64,000 nt of DNA from NCBI GenBank assembly GCA_050953365.1, contig JBMNMN010000002.1, forward strand, positions 62,001 to 126,000, given 5' to 3'. The notes under the pieces were generated by a model. That model worked only from the letters and a program-made list of their open reading frames with translations. It was not told where the DNA came from and did not search any database. The DNA is from UBA1426 sp050953365. GTDB lineage: Bacteria; Bacillota; Clostridia; Peptostreptococcales; Anaerovoracaceae. How positions within the stretch are numbered: the first letter of the stretch is position 1; every line of letters starts with the position of its first letter. This document shows, piece after piece, positions 18,274-27,362 of this stretch. The translations under genes were made by a program, and so were the position numbers.

Positions 18274-19242
18274 ATGGAAAAAAGGATAGAATCGGAGAAA
18301 GCCTCGGATAATCTCCAAGACAAAAACAAAAATATGAAGCTCGTTTACGGAGCGGCGGGGCTTTTTTCCTTTATAGTTGGGTTTTCCTTTCTGGCTATTA
18401 AGACTTCTATGAGTATGTCTACGCCTTTGGAAATCCTGACATATCGATATAATTTTGCCGCTGTGGCCGCTCTGGTTCCTTTTGCCCTTGGGCGCAGAAA
18501 AATAGATCTGGCATATAAGCCTAAGAAACAGTTAATATTAACGGTGGCTTTTTATTTGGGGTTCATGGGTTTTCAAGCTTACGGATTAATCTTTGCAACC
18601 TCCATAGAAAGCGGCATCATTTTTGCTATAGTTCCTATTTTTGCGAAGATCATAGCCTATTTTTATTTAGGCGAAAAAGGAACATTAAAACAAAATCTTT
18701 TCATTGTTCTTTCCATCAGCGCAGTCATCGCAATGTTTGTCCTCAGTGTACAGGATTTTCAAGGCGTGAGTGCAATCGGACTGCTCTTGCTGTTCATATC
18801 CAGCGTCTGCATGGCATTGAGCAATGTATTGATGCGGGGCGTGCGAAGTGAATACAACCCCTACACAATCGCTTTTTTTATCGCGTTGAGCGGATGCCTG
18901 TTGTTTAATATGATAACTCTAATCACCGGAGCGGTAAGCGGGGAACCGCTGCAGTATTTTGCGCCGCTGTTTCGCTGGGAATTTATTCTTGCCACAGCTT
19001 TTCTTGGAGTATTATCCACCACCCTTTCTTCCCAGCTTGTTGCTTACATGCTGGCAAACATGGAGGCTGTGAAGGCAACTATCTTTGGTAATCTTTCCAC
19101 GGCCATATCCATTATTGCAGGGGTCGTGTTCTTGAGAGAACCTTTATATATGTATCATGTCATTTGCACGGTCTTAATTATCGTAGGAGTTGTTGGGACC
19201 AGTTTGTGCGGCACGTCAATTGAAGGGATTAAGGAGGAGTAG
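18274..19242 (+). CDS. EamA/DMT-family transporter
   Basis: A 322-residue membrane protein with about ten hydrophobic helices arranged as two EamA repeats (first repeat from residue ~25, second from ~175). Typical landmarks are FLAIKTSMSMSTPLEILTYRY at the start of repeat one (family 'R' after helix 2) and LANMEAVKATIFGNLSTAIS near the end. DMT transporters move metabolites or drugs by proton coupling; the substrate here is unknown. It follows the transferase gene by 20 bases and precedes recX by 3 bases, suggesting one operon. Confidence 0.88.
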   Translation: MEKRIESEKASDNLQDKNKNMKLVYGAAGLFSFIVGFSFLAIKTSMSMSTPLEILTYRYNFAAVAALVPFALGRRKIDLAYKPKKQLILTVAFYLGFMGFQAYGLIFATSIESGIIFAIVPIFAKIIAYFYLGEKGTLKQNLFIVLSISAVIAMFVLSVQDFQGVSAIGLLLLFISSVCMALSNVLMRGVRSEYNPYTIAFFIALSGCLLFNMITLITGAVSGEPLQYFAPLFRWEFILATAFLGVLSTTLSSQLVAYMLANMEAVKATIFGNLSTAISIIAGVVFLREPLYMYHVICTVLIIVGVVGTSLCGTSIEGIKEE

Positions 19243-19245
19243 CAG

Positions 19246-19704
19246 ATGGGTCTTAATGCGCGCGATCTTGCGTTGAAATACCTAAGTAGACGTGATCGGA
19301 CTGCTATGGAAATCAAAAAGTACTTAGAATTGAAAGGCGTTTCCGAGGAAGAGATCCGAGATTGTCTTGACTATCTATCTGAATGTGGATTGATCGATGA
19401 TGAGGAGTATTGCGAAAAGTATATCTCCTATGGAATGGAGAAGGGGCGCGGCCCTATCCGCCTTGAAAAAGAACTGCTTGAGAGAGGCGTTTCTCCTGAG
19501 GTGGTTAAACTCGCCTTGGAAGCGCATTTCAGTGACGGCGCAGAACAAAAGGCTGCTCTGGCATATATAAATAAACTTTTGGAGCAGACGGGACGCGAGA
19601 TCGCAGGAAACGATAAAGAGATGGCAAAAATAGGCCGCAGGCTGGCCTACCAGGGTTATCACAGCAACGTAATTTATGATCTTTTAAACAAGCTGCGCCG
19701 GTGA
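19246..19704 (+). CDS. recX: regulatory protein RecX
   Basis: A 152-residue RecX-family protein, built of three-helix repeats. Conserved parts: ALKYLSRRDRTAMEIKKYL near the start, CGLIDDEEYCEKYI in the middle and RRLAYQGYHSNVIYDLL at the C-terminus. RecX binds RecA filaments and limits recombinase and coprotease activity. GGAGGAG lies 8 bases before the ATG. recA is not in the window. Confidence 0.9.
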   Translation: MGLNARDLALKYLSRRDRTAMEIKKYLELKGVSEEEIRDCLDYLSECGLIDDEEYCEKYISYGMEKGRGPIRLEKELLERGVSPEVVKLALEAHFSDGAEQKAALAYINKLLEQTGREIAGNDKEMAKIGRRLAYQGYHSNVIYDLLNKLRR

Positions 19705-19727
19705 AGGAAAGGGTACTAAACTTCCGG

Positions 19728-19756
19728 TTGACAGAGGAGAAGTATATAAGTAGAAT
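19728..19756 (+). promoter_or_regulatory. promoter of the T-box/ileS transcript
   Basis: TTGACA (19728-19733), 17-base spacer, TAGAAT (19751-19756). It starts just after the recX stop codon and drives the ~370-nt leader. Confidence 0.75.
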
Positions 19757-19779
19757 AGTATAGTATATAATAAGAATTG

Positions 19780-20090
19780 CAGGTCTTTCGGTACAGAGAA
19801 AATACCGAGAGGCGCTTACGGTACATAAGAAAAAAGCTTTGATGGAGACAGTAGCTGGTTCTCGATCCTGCAGAGAGGCGGTGGTTGGTGGAAATCCGCC
19901 GGTGAGGAACCATGTGAAAATCACTCCGGAGCTTGTCCGGTGAACTGACAGTAAGCGGACACTTCCCCGCGAGTTAAGCGGAAAATGAGAGGCGGACCTT
20001 TTTGAAGTAAAGGCTCCGCTATTAGGGTGGTACCGCGGAGAGATTCGTCCCTGAATTCGAGTAAAAACGGATTCAGGGATTTTAATTTTA
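19780..20090 (+). promoter_or_regulatory. isoleucine T-box leader of ileS
   Basis: The invariant T-box AGGGTGGTACCGCG is at 20024-20037. Stem I landmarks precede it: the AGAGAGGCGGTGGTTGGTGG platform/AG-bulge region from 19872. The most likely specifier codon is ATC at 19920-19922 (in gtgaaaATCactcc), matching isoleucine and the downstream gene. The terminator is CCCTGAATTCG (20049-20059) with CGGATTCAGGG (20068-20078) followed by ATTTTAATTTT. Uncharged tRNA-Ile binding should favour the antiterminator formed with the T-box bulge and permit ileS transcription. The specifier assignment is by position and has not been folded. Confidence 0.93.
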
Positions 20091-20133
20091 TCGGATACAA
20101 TTTAATATCTGATGTAGAAGAAGGAGATCGTAT

Positions 20134-23100
20134 ATGGTGTTTGAAAATTTATCAGAAAGACCGATAGCAGAGGTTCAAAACGAGCAGGCAGATAAATGGG
20201 ATAAAGAAAACCTGCTGGAAAAATGCGTGACTACGAGAGAGGGAAGACCTTCCTTTCTGTTTTATGAGGGACCGCCCACAGCCAACGGCAGCCCCGGTAT
20301 CCATCACGTCATTGCAAGGACGCTGAAGGATTCCGTGCTTCGTCACAAGACTATGCAAGGCTATGCGGTTAAGCGAAAAGCCGGCTGGGATACCCATGGG
20401 CTTCCCGTGGAGATCGAGGTAGAAAAACAGCTGAACATGAACGGGAAGAAGGATATTGAGAAATACGGAATTCGTGAATTCAATAAGAAGTGCAGGGAGT
20501 CCGTATTCACTTATGAAAAGCAATGGCGTGAGATGACTCGCCGCATGGGCTATCTCATCGATATGGATGACCCTTATATCACTTTGGATAACGATTACAT
20601 CGAGACAGGCTGGTGGATCCTTAAGGAGTTTTTCAAAGCCGGGCTGATCTATGAAGGACACAAGATTCTGCCCTATTGCCCCCGTTGCGGAACCGGTCTC
20701 GCTTCCCATGAAGTGGCTTTAGGCTACAAAGAGGTAAAGACCAACACCATCACCGCAAAATTTAAGAGGAAAGACAAGGACGAATATTTTCTTGCGTGGA
20801 CAACCACCCCTTGGACACTGGCATCCAACGTGGCTCTTACTGTGGGGCCGGATATCGATTATTTGAAAGTGGAGCAGCAGGGAACTATATATTATGTAAG
20901 TAAGGCCTTAGCTGACAAGGTTTTGGGAGCCGGCACCTATACGGTCCTTGAAGAAATGAAGGGCAAAGATCTGGAGTATATCGAGTATGAGCAGCTGATG
21001 CCTTTTGTTGAAGTGGATAAAAAGGCGTTTTACGTCACCTGTGGCGATTATGTTACCATTGAAGACGGAACCGGCATCGTTCATACGGCCCCTGCCTTCG
21101 GTGAAGACGACTATAATACCGGCAGGAAGTACGGACTTCCCGTTCCCAATCCGGTGGATGAGGAAGGAAAATACACCGAAACTCCCTGGGCCGGCCGTTT
21201 CGTAATGGAAGACGGTTTGGATGTTGACATCATCAAATGGCTGGCTGCCGAGGACAAGATTTACAGCAAGGAAAAGGTAGAGCACAATTATCCCCACTGC
21301 TGGAGATGCACTACGCCGCTGATCTATTATGCAAAGCCCAGTTGGTACATTGAAATGACCAAACTGAAGGATCAGCTGGTAGAGAATAATAATAAAGTAA
21401 ACTGGTTCCCCGCATTTGTAGGAGAAAAGCGTTTCGGCAATTGGTTGGAAAACGTCAACGACTGGGCAATCTCCCGCAATAGGTATTGGGGAACGCCCAT
21501 TAACATCTGGCGTTGCAGTGATTGTGATCATTTGGAGAGCATCGGCTCCAGAGCGGAACTGGTAGAAAAGGCCATTGAGGACATCGATGAATCCATTGAA
21601 CTTCACAGACCGGATGTGGATGAAGTCCATATCAAGTGCCCGAAATGCGGAGCGATTATGAGCCGTATTCCTGAGGTCATGGACTGCTGGTTTGACAGCG
21701 GCGCCATGCCTTTTGCCCAGAGACACTACCCATTTGAAAATAAGGAGAACTTCGATACGGAGCTCTTCCCTGCCGACTTCATCTGTGAAGGTATCGATCA
21801 GACCAGGGGCTGGTTCTACTCCCTGTTGGCCATTTCGACATTTATAAAGGGAACTTCTCCTTATAAGAATGTATTGGTTAACGACCTGATACTGGACAAA
21901 GAAGGGAAGAAAATGTCCAAATCGAGGGGGAATACGGTGAACCCCTTCGATCTCTTCGATAAGTACGGTGCCGATGCGACGCGGTGGTATCTGCTATATA
22001 CTTCCCCTGCCTGGTCTCCTACGAAGTTTGACGAGGACGGGTTGATAGAAATCGTCAGCAAGTTCTTCGGAACTTTGCGGAATGTTTACAATTTCTTTGT
22101 GCTCTACGCCAACACCGACGGAATTGATCCCAGAACCTTCTTCGTAGACTACGACAAGAGACCGGAGCTGGATCGCTGGATCCTGTCCAAATATCACAGA
22201 TTGATTCGCGAAGTCATCGAAGAAATGGATCGTTACGATCATATGCGATCCGTTCGCAAAATTCAGGAATTCCTGGTTGAGGATTTCTCAAACTGGTATA
22301 TCCGTCGAGCCAGAAGACGTTTCTGGGGAGATGACCTGACCGAAGACAAAAAATCCGTATATTTGACCACCTATGAGGTCCTGGTAGGTCTTTCCCAATT
22401 GGCTGCGCCTTTCGCGCCTTTCATTACTGATGAAATATATACCAAGCTTACAGGCGAGGAATCGGTTCATCTTTCCTATTATCCCGAATGCAAGGATGAG
22501 CTGATCGACAGCAAAGTGGAGGAACGGATGGATTTGGTCAGAGCCCTGGTCGGCTTGGGAAGAGGCGTCCGGGAGAAAGAGCGGATCAAGGTTCGCCAGC
22601 CTCTCTATAAGATTCTGGTAGACGGCAAATATGAGGATCTGATCGGCGATATGACGGATCTGATCAAAGAAGAGCTCAATGTGAAAGAAGTGGTCTTTGA
22701 GAAACAACTGGACGAATTTATGGACATGAGCCTTAAGCCCAATTTCAAAGTGGCGGGTCCTGCCCTGGGAGCAAAGATTAAATCCTTCGGGGCCGCCCTC
22801 TCCAAATTGGATCCAAAAGCGACGATTGCAATGCTTGACCGTGACGGACAGATCGCTATGGAGCTGGACGGAGAAGAAATGATAGCCGAAAAGGAATTGT
22901 TTGATGTGAAGATCACTGCCAAACCGGGTTTTGCTGTAGCCATGGAAAACAATGTGTTTGTAATTCTGGATACCACCATAACGCCGGAACTGAAGTCGGA
23001 AGGTCTTGCCCGGGAAATGATCTCCAAAGTGCAGCAGCTCCGCAAGCAGAAAGATTTTGATGTGGCGGATCGGATCTGCATCTATTGTCACGGAGACGAA

Positions 23101-23247
23101 GACTTCCAAAGCGCATTGGAAGAGCATAAGGATTATATTATGAACGAGACATTGGCGGTGGAAGTGAAGTATACGGATGATGCGCTGCAGGAATACGATC
23201 TGAACGGGCATAAGACCGGAATCGATGTGGAAAGATTACAGAGGTAG
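20134..23247 (+). CDS. ileS: isoleucyl-tRNA synthetase, type 2 (IleRS2), altered HIGH motif
   Basis: A 1037-residue class I synthetase that charges tRNA-Ile. Length and features (KVEHNYPHCWRCTTPLIYY, eukaryote-like anticodon region, no bacterial type-1 C-terminal zinc finger) place it in the type 2 group, whose members are generally less sensitive to mupirocin. The HIGH motif is rearranged: PPTANGSPGIHHV has G55-I56-H57-H58 where HxGH is canonical. KKMSKSRGNT (KMSKS at ~593-597) is intact. The editing domain lies at about 190-400. AGAAGGAGAT is well placed before ATG 20134. Regulation is by the T-box upstream. No second ileS lies in the window, so this may be the sole enzyme. Confidence 0.95.
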   Translation: MVFENLSERPIAEVQNEQADKWDKENLLEKCVTTREGRPSFLFYEGPPTANGSPGIHHVIARTLKDSVLRHKTMQGYAVKRKAGWDTHGLPVEIEVEKQLNMNGKKDIEKYGIREFNKKCRESVFTYEKQWREMTRRMGYLIDMDDPYITLDNDYIETGWWILKEFFKAGLIYEGHKILPYCPRCGTGLASHEVALGYKEVKTNTITAKFKRKDKDEYFLAWTTTPWTLASNVALTVGPDIDYLKVEQQGTIYYVSKALADKVLGAGTYTVLEEMKGKDLEYIEYEQLMPFVEVDKKAFYVTCGDYVTIEDGTGIVHTAPAFGEDDYNTGRKYGLPVPNPVDEEGKYTETPWAGRFVMEDGLDVDIIKWLAAEDKIYSKEKVEHNYPHCWRCTTPLIYYAKPSWYIEMTKLKDQLVENNNKVNWFPAFVGEKRFGNWLENVNDWAISRNRYWGTPINIWRCSDCDHLESIGSRAELVEKAIEDIDESIELHRPDVDEVHIKCPKCGAIMSRIPEVMDCWFDSGAMPFAQRHYPFENKENFDTELFPADFICEGIDQTRGWFYSLLAISTFIKGTSPYKNVLVNDLILDKEGKKMSKSRGNTVNPFDLFDKYGADATRWYLLYTSPAWSPTKFDEDGLIEIVSKFFGTLRNVYNFFVLYANTDGIDPRTFFVDYDKRPELDRWILSKYHRLIREVIEEMDRYDHMRSVRKIQEFLVEDFSNWYIRRARRRFWGDDLTEDKKSVYLTTYEVLVGLSQLAAPFAPFITDEIYTKLTGEESVHLSYYPECKDELIDSKVEERMDLVRALVGLGRGVREKERIKVRQPLYKILVDGKYEDLIGDMTDLIKEELNVKEVVFEKQLDEFMDMSLKPNFKVAGPALGAKIKSFGAALSKLDPKATIAMLDRDGQIAMELDGEEMIAEKELFDVKITAKPGFAVAMENNVFVILDTTITPELKSEGLAREMISKVQQLRKQKDFDVADRICIYCHGDEDFQSALEEHKDYIMNETLAVEVKYTDDALQEYDLNGHKTGIDVERLQR

Positions 23248-23251
23248 GAAT

Positions 23252-23515
23252 ATGAGAGCTGTAGTATCCGTTGTCGGAAAGGATAGAGTGGGCATTCTGG
23301 CCATGGTGAGCGGAATCTGCGCCAAAGCCAATGCCAACGTATTGGAAGTGACCCAGTCGGTGCTGCAGGAGTTTTTCGTCATGATCATGGTGATAGATAT
23401 TTCCAACATGAACTGCAGTCTTGCAGACCTCCGCCATGAGTTGGAGGAAAACAGTATGGGAATGAAAATCCACGTAATGCATGAGGATATTTTTAACTCC
23501 ATGCACCGGATCTAA
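23252..23515 (+). CDS. ACT domain protein (UPF0237)
   Basis: An 87-residue protein consisting of a single ACT domain: MRAVVSVVGKDRVGILAMVS at the start is the UPF0237 signature, followed by the beta-alpha-beta core. It starts at ATG 23252 with GAGGTAGGAA directly upstream, four bases after ileS; the longer frame lies in the ileS tail and is rejected. ACT domains bind small ligands, usually amino acids. It is almost always found beside the UPF0210 gene, as here (30 bases), so it probably senses or delivers the ligand of that protein. The function is undetermined. Confidence 0.9.
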   Translation: MRAVVSVVGKDRVGILAMVSGICAKANANVLEVTQSVLQEFFVMIMVIDISNMNCSLADLRHELEENSMGMKIHVMHEDIFNSMHRI

Positions 23516-23545
23516 GGGAGTAAATTCTCACGAGAGAGGACCAAA

Positions 23546-24904
23546 ATGCTAAACACCAAGGATATCATGGAAACCATAACCATGATCCAGGAAGAAAACC
23601 TGGATATACGTACAATTACCATGGGCATTTCCCTTTTGGACTGCTGCGACAGTGATATCGACCGCTCCTGCCGAAAGATCTATGAGAAGATCTGTCGCTG
23701 CGCGGGAGAGTTGGTTGTTACCGGAAATGAAATCGAAGATAAATATGGTATACCCATCATTAATAAAAGAGTTTCCGTAACGCCCATTGCCATTTTGGTC
23801 GGCGCATCGGGCGGAGATCCTCTCCGCTATGCTCTGACCCTTGAGAAGGCCGCAAAGGATATCGGTGTAAATTTCATCGGCGGTTATTCCGCTTTGGTAC
23901 ACAAAGGTTTTTCCCCGGGAGATTTAGAGCTGATGCAATCCATTCCGAGGGCTTTGTCGGAGACGGAGCACGTCTGCTCTTCCGTCAACGTGGGCAGCAC
24001 CAAAACCGGCATCAATATGGATGCCGTAAGGCTCATGGGCAGCGTGGTGAGAGAGACGGCGGAACTGACTGCCGACCGGCAATGCATCGGAGCCGCCAAA
24101 CTGGTAGTGTTCTGCAATGCGCCGGAGGACAATCCTTTTATGGCTGGAGCTTTCCACGGACCGGGAGAGCCGGATTGCGTAATTAACGTAGGTGTTTCGG
24201 GTCCGGGGGTGGTCCGGGCAGCCATTGCCAAGGCAGGCAAGGACTGGGATCTGACGCAGGTTGCAGACATCATTAAGAAGACCGCATTTAAGATAACCCG
24301 TATGGGGCAATTGGTGGGAAGCGAAGCTTCCGCGCGCTTGGGTGTGCCCTTTGGGATTGTTGATCTGTCCTTGGCGCCTACTCCGGCTGTCGGAGATTCG
24401 GTAGCCCATATCTTGGAGGAAATCGGTCTTGAAAGCTGCGGCGCATGTGGAACTACCGCCGCTTTGGCCATGCTCAACGATGCGGTGAAAAAAGGAGGGG
24501 TCATGGCGTCCTCCAACGTGGGCGGGCTTTCAGGAGCATTTATTCCAGTCAGCGAAGATGCGGGCATGGTGGAGGCTGTTCGGTCGGGAACATTGACCAT
24601 AGAGAAATTGGAGGCCATGACTGCCGTATGTTCGGTAGGGCTTGATATGATCGTAATTCCCGGAGATACTACTGCTGAGGTGATTTCCGGCATAATAGCC
24701 GACGAAGCGGCTATCGGAATGATCAATTCCAAGACCACCGCCGTGAGGGTAATCCCCGCCATAGGGAAGAAAGAGGGAGAAGAGCTGGAATTTGGCGGCT
24801 TGCTGGGTGGCGGGCCCGTGATGAAGGTCAACCGTAGTTCGCCCGGGGTAATGATCGCCAGGGGAGGAAGAATTCCGGCCCCGATCCAGAGCCTTAATAA
24901 CTAG
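23546..24904 (+). CDS. UPF0210 (DUF711/PFL-family) protein
   Basis: A 452-residue member of UPF0210. Typical segments: NLDIRTITMGISLLDC at the start, GPGEPDCVINVGVSGPGVV, GMINSKTTAVRVIPA and GGGPVMKVN near the end. The family is distantly glycyl-radical-like in fold description ('PFL family'), but no glycyl radical loop or activase is evident here. The biochemical role is unknown. The conserved pairing with the upstream ACT protein suggests a ligand-regulated cytoplasmic enzyme or sensor. Confidence 0.88.
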   Translation: MLNTKDIMETITMIQEENLDIRTITMGISLLDCCDSDIDRSCRKIYEKICRCAGELVVTGNEIEDKYGIPIINKRVSVTPIAILVGASGGDPLRYALTLEKAAKDIGVNFIGGYSALVHKGFSPGDLELMQSIPRALSETEHVCSSVNVGSTKTGINMDAVRLMGSVVRETAELTADRQCIGAAKLVVFCNAPEDNPFMAGAFHGPGEPDCVINVGVSGPGVVRAAIAKAGKDWDLTQVADIIKKTAFKITRMGQLVGSEASARLGVPFGIVDLSLAPTPAVGDSVAHILEEIGLESCGACGTTAALAMLNDAVKKGGVMASSNVGGLSGAFIPVSEDAGMVEAVRSGTLTIEKLEAMTAVCSVGLDMIVIPGDTTAEVISGIIADEAAIGMINSKTTAVRVIPAIGKKEGEELEFGGLLGGGPVMKVNRSSPGVMIARGGRIPAPIQSLNN

Positions 24905-24917
24905 AAGAGACAATGCA

Positions 24918-25949
24918 GTGAGCAAAATGAAAGCAGATATCAAATCCATGACAATTGAAGAACTTGGCGGACTGCTTGCGGAAATCGGCCAGCAGAAGTA
25001 TCGGGCTTCGCAAATTTTTGGCTGGCTGGCAAAAGGGGCAGGCAGTTTTGATGAGATGACGAATCTGCCTAAAGACTTGCGTGAAAAACTTTATGAGATA
25101 GCATATATTGAGAAACTGGAAGCGGATAAGCTTCAAATATCGGAAAAGGATGGTACCAGGAAATACCTGTTCCGCCTAAAAAGCGGAAACGCCATTGAAA
25201 GCGTTTTTTTAAAATACCATTATGGAAATTCGGTCTGCATTTCATCACAGGCCGGGTGCAGGATGGGTTGCGCCTTCTGCGCCTCCGCTATAGGAGGTAA
25301 AGCGGATAACTTATCTCCGGCAGAAATGCTGGATCAGGTTATCTCCATCCAGCAGGATACGGGGGAAAGGGTAGGCAATGTGGTGGTAATGGGCACCGGA
25401 GAACCCTTTGATAATTACGATAATCTGTGCCGTTTCATTTCGCTGATCCATGCCAAGGAAGGGCTGAATATGAGCCTTCGAGCAATTACCGTTTCTACCT
25501 GCGGGATCATTCCTAAAATTGAGACCTTTGGAAAGAAATTTCCGCAAGTTAATTTGGCCATTTCACTCCACGCTCCAAACGACGAACTTCGCAGCCGCTT
25601 AATGCCCATTAACAGGAAGTATCATATGGAGGAGCTGCTAAAAGCATGCCGCAGGCATACGGAGTTGACAGGCAGGCGCATTACCTTCGAATATGCGTTG
25701 ATATACGGAGTAAACGATAAGAAGGCTCATGCGGAAGAGTTGGCTAAAAAACTGCAGGGAATGCTTTGTCACGTGAATCTGATCCCTCTTAATCCCGTTA
25801 GCGAGCGGGAATATAAGGCGGCGGACAGAAGGGCTGTGGAAGTGTTCTGCAAGGCATTGGAGGATAAGGGGATACAGGCTACGATTCGAAGAGAGTTGGG
25901 AACAGATATAGACGGCGCCTGCGGACAGCTCAGGCTCAGGACTATCTAG
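24918..25949 (+). CDS. rlmN: dual-specificity rRNA/tRNA methyltransferase RlmN
   Basis: A 343-residue radical SAM enzyme that methylates C2 of A2503 in 23S rRNA and A37 of some tRNAs. The 4Fe-4S motif is CRMGCAFC (CxxxCxxC), preceded by SVCISSQAG. VVMGTGEPFDNYDN is the SAM-binding GEP region and GTDIDGACGQLR holds the C-terminal catalytic cysteine. The likely start is GTG 24918 with AGAAGAGA 7 bases upstream; ATG 24927 is possible. It follows the UPF0210 gene by 13 bases. Confidence 0.95.
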   Translation: MSKMKADIKSMTIEELGGLLAEIGQQKYRASQIFGWLAKGAGSFDEMTNLPKDLREKLYEIAYIEKLEADKLQISEKDGTRKYLFRLKSGNAIESVFLKYHYGNSVCISSQAGCRMGCAFCASAIGGKADNLSPAEMLDQVISIQQDTGERVGNVVVMGTGEPFDNYDNLCRFISLIHAKEGLNMSLRAITVSTCGIIPKIETFGKKFPQVNLAISLHAPNDELRSRLMPINRKYHMEELLKACRRHTELTGRRITFEYALIYGVNDKKAHAEELAKKLQGMLCHVNLIPLNPVSEREYKAADRRAVEVFCKALEDKGIQATIRRELGTDIDGACGQLRLRTI

Positions 25950-25960
25950 GATGTTTCGCA

Positions 25961-25993
25961 AAAGGGCATTTCTTCCTTGCCCTTTTTTTTTTG
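25961..25993 (+). terminator. intrinsic terminator after rlmN
   Basis: AAAGGGCA pairs with TGCCCC/TTT across a short pyrimidine loop (one bulged base), followed by a run of T. It ends the ileS-rlmN gene run. Confidence 0.8.
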
Positions 25994-26039
25994 TAGTGTA
26001 TAATTGAATAAAGAACCAAGATAGAGAGGGGTGATTCTA

Positions 26040-26459
26040 TTGGTGAAAGTAATTGCGGGCCACAAGGGGTCCGGGAAAACAAAAAAAATGATACACTTAG
26101 CCAACGACATGATAGAGACTGCGCATGGCAGCGTCGTGTTTATCAACAGAAATCACAGGTTAATGTACGACCTCAAATATCAAATCAGAGTTGTTTGTAT
26201 GGAAGATTATGAAGACATTACAAACATTGATGAATACATCGGGTTTATCTACGGTATCATCAGCTCGGATCATGACATTGAGGTCATTTTTATAGATGGC
26301 ATTCTAAGACATAAGGATGTGCATATTCCCGATTTGGGCGAATTCTTCGAGAGACTTCGCAATATTTCCGAGCGGCACGAAATTGATTTTATCGTCAGCG
26401 TAAGCGCAGATTTAGACCAGTTGGGAGATATCATCGAAGGGTGTGAATTGTTACACTGA
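26040..26459 (+). CDS. small P-loop ATPase, function unknown
   Basis: A 139-residue protein with a perfect Walker A (VIAGHKGSGKTKKMI) at its N-terminus and a Walker B-like strand (IEVIFIDGILR). It has no additional domain. The start is TTG 26040 (or GTG 26043), about 7 bases after GAGAGGGGTG; a GTG at 26031 lies in the ribosome site. A TATAAT box at 25999 provides a probable promoter. Short proteins of this shape are widespread in Clostridia and are often auto-annotated as twitching motility PilT, which is not supported by length or motifs. The stop overlaps the next start by one base (TGATG), so translation is likely coupled to the HAD phosphatase. Confidence 0.6.
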   Translation: MVKVIAGHKGSGKTKKMIHLANDMIETAHGSVVFINRNHRLMYDLKYQIRVVCMEDYEDITNIDEYIGFIYGIISSDHDIEVIFIDGILRHKDVHIPDLGEFFERLRNISERHEIDFIVSVSADLDQLGDIIEGCELLH

Positions 26460-27142
26460 TGTCTGTTCAAAAATTAATCTTTTGGGACATCGACGGCACC
26501 CTGCTTCACTGTGGCAGCGACGGAAGAAAAGCGCTGAATCGTACCTTTTTTGAGCTCTATAACATAAAAGACGCATTTGAGAGTTCCGATATCGGCGGAG
26601 CTATGGACTCCATGATACTTATGGGTATCATGAAGTCTCATGCCATCGGACAAGATCAACTGCCTATCATTGTCCGGCACTATCAGAAAGTGCTGGCAGA
26701 TGTCTTGGATAATAATAAAGATAAGCGTATTCTACCCGGCGTACCGAAACTACTGGAAACCATCCACTATAGCGATAACTCCGAAAATGCCCTGCTTACA
26801 AGCAACCTTCGGATCGGCGCTATGACAAAATTGAACTCGGTGGGGCTGGGGCATTTTTTTAAACTGGGAGGCTTCGGCGATGAGCCCGGCGAAAAATGGG
26901 ATGCGGCATACGCTTGCATACGTGAGGCGGAAGAGGTGTTTGATACTGTTCTTCCAAAAGACCGGATCTATCTCATAGGGGACAGCGTGTATGATATTTT
27001 ATGCGCGCAAAAGCTGGGCATTAAGAGTATTGCTGTGGGCACCGGCTGGACGGATGCAGATTCCCTGCTGGCATACAAACCGGATCATTTCTTCCCTGAT
27101 TTAAGCGATACAGAGCAGGTTCTGGAAGCGATAGATTTATAA
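26459..27142 (+). CDS. HAD-superfamily phosphatase
   Basis: A 227-residue haloacid dehalogenase-type hydrolase. Motif I is WDIDGTLLH (nucleophile Asp), motif II is ALLTSNLRIG and motif IV is YLIGDSVYDILCA. A cap domain lies between residues ~16 and 90, as in the phosphoglycolate phosphatase-like subclass. The substrate is unknown; small phosphate esters are typical. It shares a TGATG junction with the upstream P-loop gene. Confidence 0.85.
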   Translation: MSVQKLIFWDIDGTLLHCGSDGRKALNRTFFELYNIKDAFESSDIGGAMDSMILMGIMKSHAIGQDQLPIIVRHYQKVLADVLDNNKDKRILPGVPKLLETIHYSDNSENALLTSNLRIGAMTKLNSVGLGHFFKLGGFGDEPGEKWDAAYACIREAEEVFDTVLPKDRIYLIGDSVYDILCAQKLGIKSIAVGTGWTDADSLLAYKPDHFFPDLSDTEQVLEAIDL

Positions 27143-27239
27143 AACATATGATAGCCGCATCACTTTGCGAATTTGCATCAAAATATTTAATAAGAGTGTA
27201 ACGTATTTTTAAAACAAATTTAAAAATTGGCAGAATTTG

Positions 27240-27333
27240 AGGGGTTCTATTGCAGAAAAAGAACCCCTATACTTGTTTTTGTCGAAGGAAACAAAGCAAT
27301 TCGACAAAAGTTGGGGTCCTGTACAAGGGGCCC
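27240..27333 (+). promoter_or_regulatory. structured leader of the CAP-protein gene, class not assigned
   Basis: Three consecutive perfect or near-perfect hairpins: AGGGGTTC (27240) / GAACCCCT (27261), TTTGTCGAA (27278) / TTCGACAAA (27300), and GGGTCC (27314) / GGGCCC (27328, one G-U). They lie between an AT-rich stretch and the GGAGG ribosome site at 27349. I could not match them to a known riboswitch. Confidence 0.45.
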
Positions 27334-27362
27334 GGGATACTGGAATACGGAGGTACGTTTGT

